From NCBI RefSeq assembly GCF_001420995.1, contig NZ_CP012184.1, positions 2,588,501 to 2,652,500 of the forward strand: a stretch of DNA of 64,000 nucleotides, written 5' to 3'. Below the pieces are notes generated by a model. That model was not told where the DNA came from. It made no database searches and saw nothing but the letters and a program-made list of their open reading frames with translations. This document shows positions 61,045-64,000 of this stretch, piece after piece. Positions within the stretch are counted from its first letter, which is position 1. Each line of letters opens with the position of its first letter. Position numbers and translations under genes: made by a program. The DNA is from Pseudonocardia sp. EC080619-01. GTDB taxonomy: Bacteria > Actinomycetota > Actinomycetes > Mycobacteriales > Pseudonocardiaceae.

Positions 61045-61052
61045 GCTGTGTG

Positions 61053-61125
61053 TGCGCCCGAAGGGATTCGAACCCCTAACCTTCTGATCCGTAGTCAGAT
61101 GCTCTATCCGTTGAGCTACGGGCGC
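61053..61125 (-). tRNA. tRNA-Arg (anticodon ACG)
   Basis: A full cloverleaf is readable on the minus strand: a 7-bp acceptor stem GCGCCCG/CGGGCGC, D arm GCTC-GAGC, anticodon stem TCTGA/TCAGA with loop CTACGGA, and T arm AGGGG-TTCGAAT-CCCTT. The anticodon ACG reads CGN arginine codons after A34 deamination. CCA is not encoded. Confidence 0.95.
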
Positions 61126-61179
61126 GTGCTCTTCTTCAGTTGTCGGCCGCCGGTCCGATCTCGTTCCGCCGTGCCGGTG

Positions 61180-61269
61180 CGGAGGCTCCGGGATTTGAAC
61201 CCGGGATGGGGGGTTACCCCAAACCGCATTAGCAGTGCGGCGCCATAGACCAGACTAGGCGAAGCCTCC
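61180..61269 (-). tRNA. tRNA-Ser (anticodon GCT)
   Basis: A class II tRNA of about 90 bases with a long variable arm (GGGGTAACCCC). Acceptor stem GGAGGCT/AGCCTCC, anticodon stem CCGCA/TGCGG with loop CTGCTAA (anticodon GCT, codons AGC/AGU), T arm ending TTCAAATC. The discriminator base is G, as usual for serine. CCA is not encoded. Confidence 0.95.
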
Positions 61270-61369
61270 CCGGTGCCTCACGGCCACCAGCGAGGACAAC
61301 ACTACACGGCACCCTGACCGGGCCGGAACCGGGGTCGGGCGATCACCCGGGACCCCGGTCCGGCGCTGA

Positions 61370-63367
61370 TCAGCGCCCTGCCATGGCCACGAACGGGGCC
61401 AGCGAGTCCGGGTTCTGGAGCGCCCCGGAGGACACCGCCTTCGCCGGATCGGTGCCGGAGAGGATCTTCTTCACCGGGACCTCGCACTTCTTGCCGTTCA
61501 GCGTCCGCGGCACCGCGTCGACGACGACGAACCGGTCCGGTACGTGCCGCGGCGAGAGCTCCTTGCGCAGCGCCGTGCGGAGCGCCGGCTCGACGTCGTC
61601 GAGGGACACGCCGTCGTCGAGCACCAGGAAGCAGAGCAGCGCGCCCTCCTCCCGCGCGCCCAGCGCGGTGGTGTCGATGACCAGGCAGTCTGCGACGCCG
61701 TCGAAGTTCTCGACGACCGAGTAGAAGTCGGCCGTCCCCATCCGCACCCCGCCGCGGTTCAGCGTCGAGTCCGACCGGCCGTAGATCACGTAGGAGCCGC
61801 GGGGGGTCCGGCGCACCCAGTCGCCGTGCCGCCACTTCCCGGGGAAGTCCTCGTAGTAGGACTCGCGCAGCCGGGTGCCGTCCGGGTCGTTCCAGAACAT
61901 CACCGGCATCGACGGCGTCGGCGTCGTGATGACCAGCTCGCCGACGTCGTCGAGCAGGTCGGTCCCGTCCTCGCCGTAGGACCGGACGTCGGCGCCCAGC
62001 GCCGCGCAGGACAGCTCACCGAGCCACACCGGGACGGTCGGGGCGCTGGTCAGGAACGCCGCGCACACGTCGGTGCCGCCCGACACCGAGCAGATCTGGA
62101 TGTGCTTCCCGGCCGCGTCACCGATCCAGCGGAAACCCTCGACCGACAGCGGCGCCCCGGTGGAGCCGAGCGCCTTCATCGCGGACAGGTCGTGGTCGTC
62201 GCCGGGACGCAGGCCGGCCTTCATGCAGGACTGGACGTACGGGGCGGACACCCCGAACAGCGACACCCGGTGCTTCGCGGCGAGCGCCCAGAGCGCACCC
62301 AGGTCCGGGTGCCCGGGGCTGCCGTCGAACATCACGACCGTCGCGCCCACCAGCAGGCCGCCGACGAGGAAGTTCCACATCATCCAGCCGGTGGTGGTGA
62401 ACCAGAAGAACCGCTCCCCGGGCCCCAGGCCGTGCTGCAGCCGCATCGCCTTGAGGTGCTCCAGCACGATGCCGCCGTGCCCGTGCACGATGCCCTTCGG
62501 CAGTCCGGTCGTGCCGGACGAGTAGAGCACCCACAGCGGGTGGTCGAACGGGACGGCGGTGAACTCCAGCGGGCCGGCCTCGGCGGTGAACTCCGACCAG
62601 GACACGGTGCCGTCGAGGGTCGCGTCCGGGTCCAGGTACGGCACCAGGACGGTCGCGCGCAACGACGGCATCTGCTGCTGCAGCGACGCCACGTTGGACC
62701 GGATGTCGAAGCCCTTGCCGTTGTAGCGGTAGCCGTCGACCGCGACGAGCACCGTGGGCTCGATCTGGGCGAACCGGTCGTGCACCGCACGGGCGCCGAA
62801 GTCCGGCGAGCACGACGACCAGATCGCGCCCAGGCTGGCCGTGGCGAGGAATGCGACGAGGGTCTCGACCGAGTTCGGCGCCAGCGCGACGACCCGGTCA
62901 CCCGTCCCCACCCCGGCCCGGGCCAGGCCGGCCCGGGCGCGCGCGACCTGGTCGCGCAGCTCGGCGTGGGTGACGGTGCGCTCCAGGCCGTCCTCGCGGA
63001 CGAACTCGACGGCCACGTCGTCGTCCGCGCGGCCGGGGCCGGGGGTGAGGGCGTGCTCGGCGTAGTTCAGCGTCGACCCCGGGAACCACTGCGCGCCCGG
63101 CATGTCCCGCGCACCGAGGGTCGCGGTGGGCCGGTCGTGGAAGATCACGCCGGAGTACTCGGCGACCGCCGACCAGAACGCCTCGAGGTCGGACACCGAC
63201 CAGGCGTGCAGCTGCGCGTAGTCCGTGACGTCGGTGATCGGCGCCCCGCGTGAGTCGCGGGCCCACGTGGCGAACGCGACGATCTCGGTGTGCGGCACCT
63301 GTTCCGGGTCGGGCCGCCACAGGAGCTCGGGGATCTCCGGGTCGGTCACGGTCTGCGCTGACGACAT
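61370..63367 (-). CDS. acetoacetyl-CoA synthetase
   Basis: A 665-residue ATP-dependent acyl-CoA ligase that activates acetoacetate with ATP and CoA. The AMP-binding P-loop is LYSSGTTGLPKGIVHGHGG, FFWFTTTGWMMWNF follows, and the C-terminal acyl-adenylate Lys is in RTLNGKKCEVPVKKIL. The N-terminal WARDSRG and FHDRPTATLGARDMPGAQWF, PGSTLNYAEH mark the acetoacetyl-CoA synthetase (AacS) group rather than acetyl-CoA synthetase. It may supply acetoacetyl-CoA for polyester or ketone-body use. The start is ATG 63367. Confidence 0.9.
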   Translation of the reverse strand: MSSAQTVTDPEIPELLWRPDPEQVPHTEIVAFATWARDSRGAPITDVTDYAQLHAWSVSDLEAFWSAVAEYSGVIFHDRPTATLGARDMPGAQWFPGSTLNYAEHALTPGPGRADDDVAVEFVREDGLERTVTHAELRDQVARARAGLARAGVGTGDRVVALAPNSVETLVAFLATASLGAIWSSCSPDFGARAVHDRFAQIEPTVLVAVDGYRYNGKGFDIRSNVASLQQQMPSLRATVLVPYLDPDATLDGTVSWSEFTAEAGPLEFTAVPFDHPLWVLYSSGTTGLPKGIVHGHGGIVLEHLKAMRLQHGLGPGERFFWFTTTGWMMWNFLVGGLLVGATVVMFDGSPGHPDLGALWALAAKHRVSLFGVSAPYVQSCMKAGLRPGDDHDLSAMKALGSTGAPLSVEGFRWIGDAAGKHIQICSVSGGTDVCAAFLTSAPTVPVWLGELSCAALGADVRSYGEDGTDLLDDVGELVITTPTPSMPVMFWNDPDGTRLRESYYEDFPGKWRHGDWVRRTPRGSYVIYGRSDSTLNRGGVRMGTADFYSVVENFDGVADCLVIDTTALGAREEGALLCFLVLDDGVSLDDVEPALRTALRKELSPRHVPDRFVVVDAVPRTLNGKKCEVPVKKILSGTDPAKAVSSGALQNPDSLAPFVAMAGR

Positions 63368-63467
63368 GGATCCAGCTTCCCCGACCGGGCGGCCCGCGCA
63401 CCAGTGGTCGCCGGACACACCCCGGCCGCCGTGCTGGGGCGGGACCACACCGCGGGCGCCGGGCGGG

Positions 63468-64000
63468 TCAGCGGAGGTGGGCGTCGTACCAGTTGAGGAC
63501 GCGCTCCCACGCCTCGGCGGCGGACTCGGGGTCGTCGTCGAACCGGTAGCCGGTGGAGGGGAACACGACGAGATCGGTCGCCACCCCCGACGACTCGGCG
63601 GCCTCGCGCAACCGGGCGACGGCGGCGCTGTCGGCGGCCTCCGAGTAGATCCCCAGCCACGGGCAGGTCAGCTCGGGCGCGGTCTCCACCAGCGCGGGGA
63701 CGCTGTGCGACGGGGACCGTTCGACCCCCTCACCCGCCACGGTGACGGCGGCGCCGAGGGTCCGGTTCGCCGCGACGTGCAACGCCACCGTTCCGCCGAT
63801 GTCGAACCCGAGGACGCCCATCCGGTCGGGCTCGATGCCGTTGTCCGCCAGCCAGCCGAACGCGGTCTCGCAGTCGTCCATCACCTGCTGCGGCTCCAGG
63901 CGGCCGAGCTGCTCGGCGACCTCGGTGTCGCTGCCCGCGCCGAGGTCGTCGGCGTCGTCACGGTGGTAGAGGTGCGGGGCGACGGCCAGCCAGCCGTCGC
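63468..64000 (-). CDS. dienelactone hydrolase-like protein, N-terminus outside window
   Basis: At least 177 residues, running off the right edge. DGWLAVAPHLYHR is the typical DLH entry segment, followed by the nucleophile elbow, here GFDIGGTVAL. In dienelactone hydrolases the elbow is GFC(F/M)GG with Cys as nucleophile; this copy has Asp. The usual catalytic His near the C-terminus (GTGHAF) reads STGYRFDDD. It therefore keeps the fold but probably not the classical triad. A different activity or a binding role is possible. Confidence 0.72.
   Translation of the reverse strand, partial: DGWLAVAPHLYHRDDADDLGAGSDTEVAEQLGRLEPQQVMDDCETAFGWLADNGIEPDRMGVLGFDIGGTVALHVAANRTLGAAVTVAGEGVERSPSHSVPALVETAPELTCPWLGIYSEAADSAAVARLREAAESSGVATDLVVFPSTGYRFDDDPESAAEAWERVLNWYDAHLR

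Overview
The window is high-GC DNA, except for one AT-richer patch at about 50.28-51.95 kb. It has GTG as well as ATG starts, several probable leaderless promoters, a MalT-type LuxR regulator, an ANTAR domain, an XRE-type helical-repeat protein and many small actinobacterial DUF families. This points to an actinomycete; Pseudonocardiaceae is my best guess from gene style, not a proven assignment. I see no phage, plasmid replication, insertion sequence or CRISPR array.

Layout. (1) 0-10 kb: the 3' part of a membrane-bound Pls/PosA-type poly-amino-acid synthetase, a truncated haemoglobin, an SDR, the translationally coupled davB-davA pair (L-lysine to 5-aminovaleramide to 5-aminovalerate), an acetoin reductase and a GAF membrane protein. 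(2) 10.2-18.8 kb: a leftward catabolic block with RidA, an atypical M24 hydrolase, a NitT/TauT-type ABC importer, a ketoglutaric-semialdehyde-type dehydrogenase and a KdgD-type dehydratase, with a divergent LysR regulator. (3) 18.8-24.2 kb: a two-component flavin monooxygenase operon (reductase, HpaB-like oxygenase, a RibF paralogue that has lost its kinase motif, a SnoaL-hydrolase fusion). It is divergent from an IclR regulator across two perfect palindromes. (4) 24.3-38.3 kb: membrane and stress functions (DUF418, lipid kinase, DUF2252, Nudix, DUF1622, DUF1269, MFS efflux, DUF3040, AI-2E exporter family, K+ channel, LuxR), with two paralogous small proteins about 8 kb apart. (5) 38.4-43.1 kb: a cupin-MFS-SDR-SDR operon behind a 25-bp perfect palindrome and a LacI regulator. 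(6) 43.1-47 kb: a CheB-CheR/PAS-ANTAR/AraC signalling operon. (7) 47-50.2 kb: a TDT transporter, a LysR regulator and a DNA-binding-domain-less XRE-type protein. (8) 50.2-57.5 kb: an RHS/YD-repeat locus. It has a secreted RHS protein interrupted by a one-base shift in a six-base homopolymer, a 54-codon membrane ORF directly downstream, a displaced RHS C-terminal cassette with a different tail, further small membrane and degraded sequence, and a zinc-binding/coiled-coil protein and an NlpC/P60 wall hydrolase upstream. (9) 57.5-64 kb: CPBP protease, small exporter, DesK/DesR-like two-component pair, tRNA-Arg and tRNA-Ser, acetoacetyl-CoA synthetase and a partial dienelactone-hydrolase-like protein without the usual catalytic residues.

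The most unusual region is the RHS locus. Two alternative hydrophobic RHS tips, each followed by small membrane-protein coding potential, suggest a polymorphic membrane-acting effector with cassette exchange; this is inference. Next in interest are the kinase-less RibF in a flavin-monooxygenase operon, the ANTAR-AraC fusion, and the palindromic operators in front of the HpaB and cupin operons.
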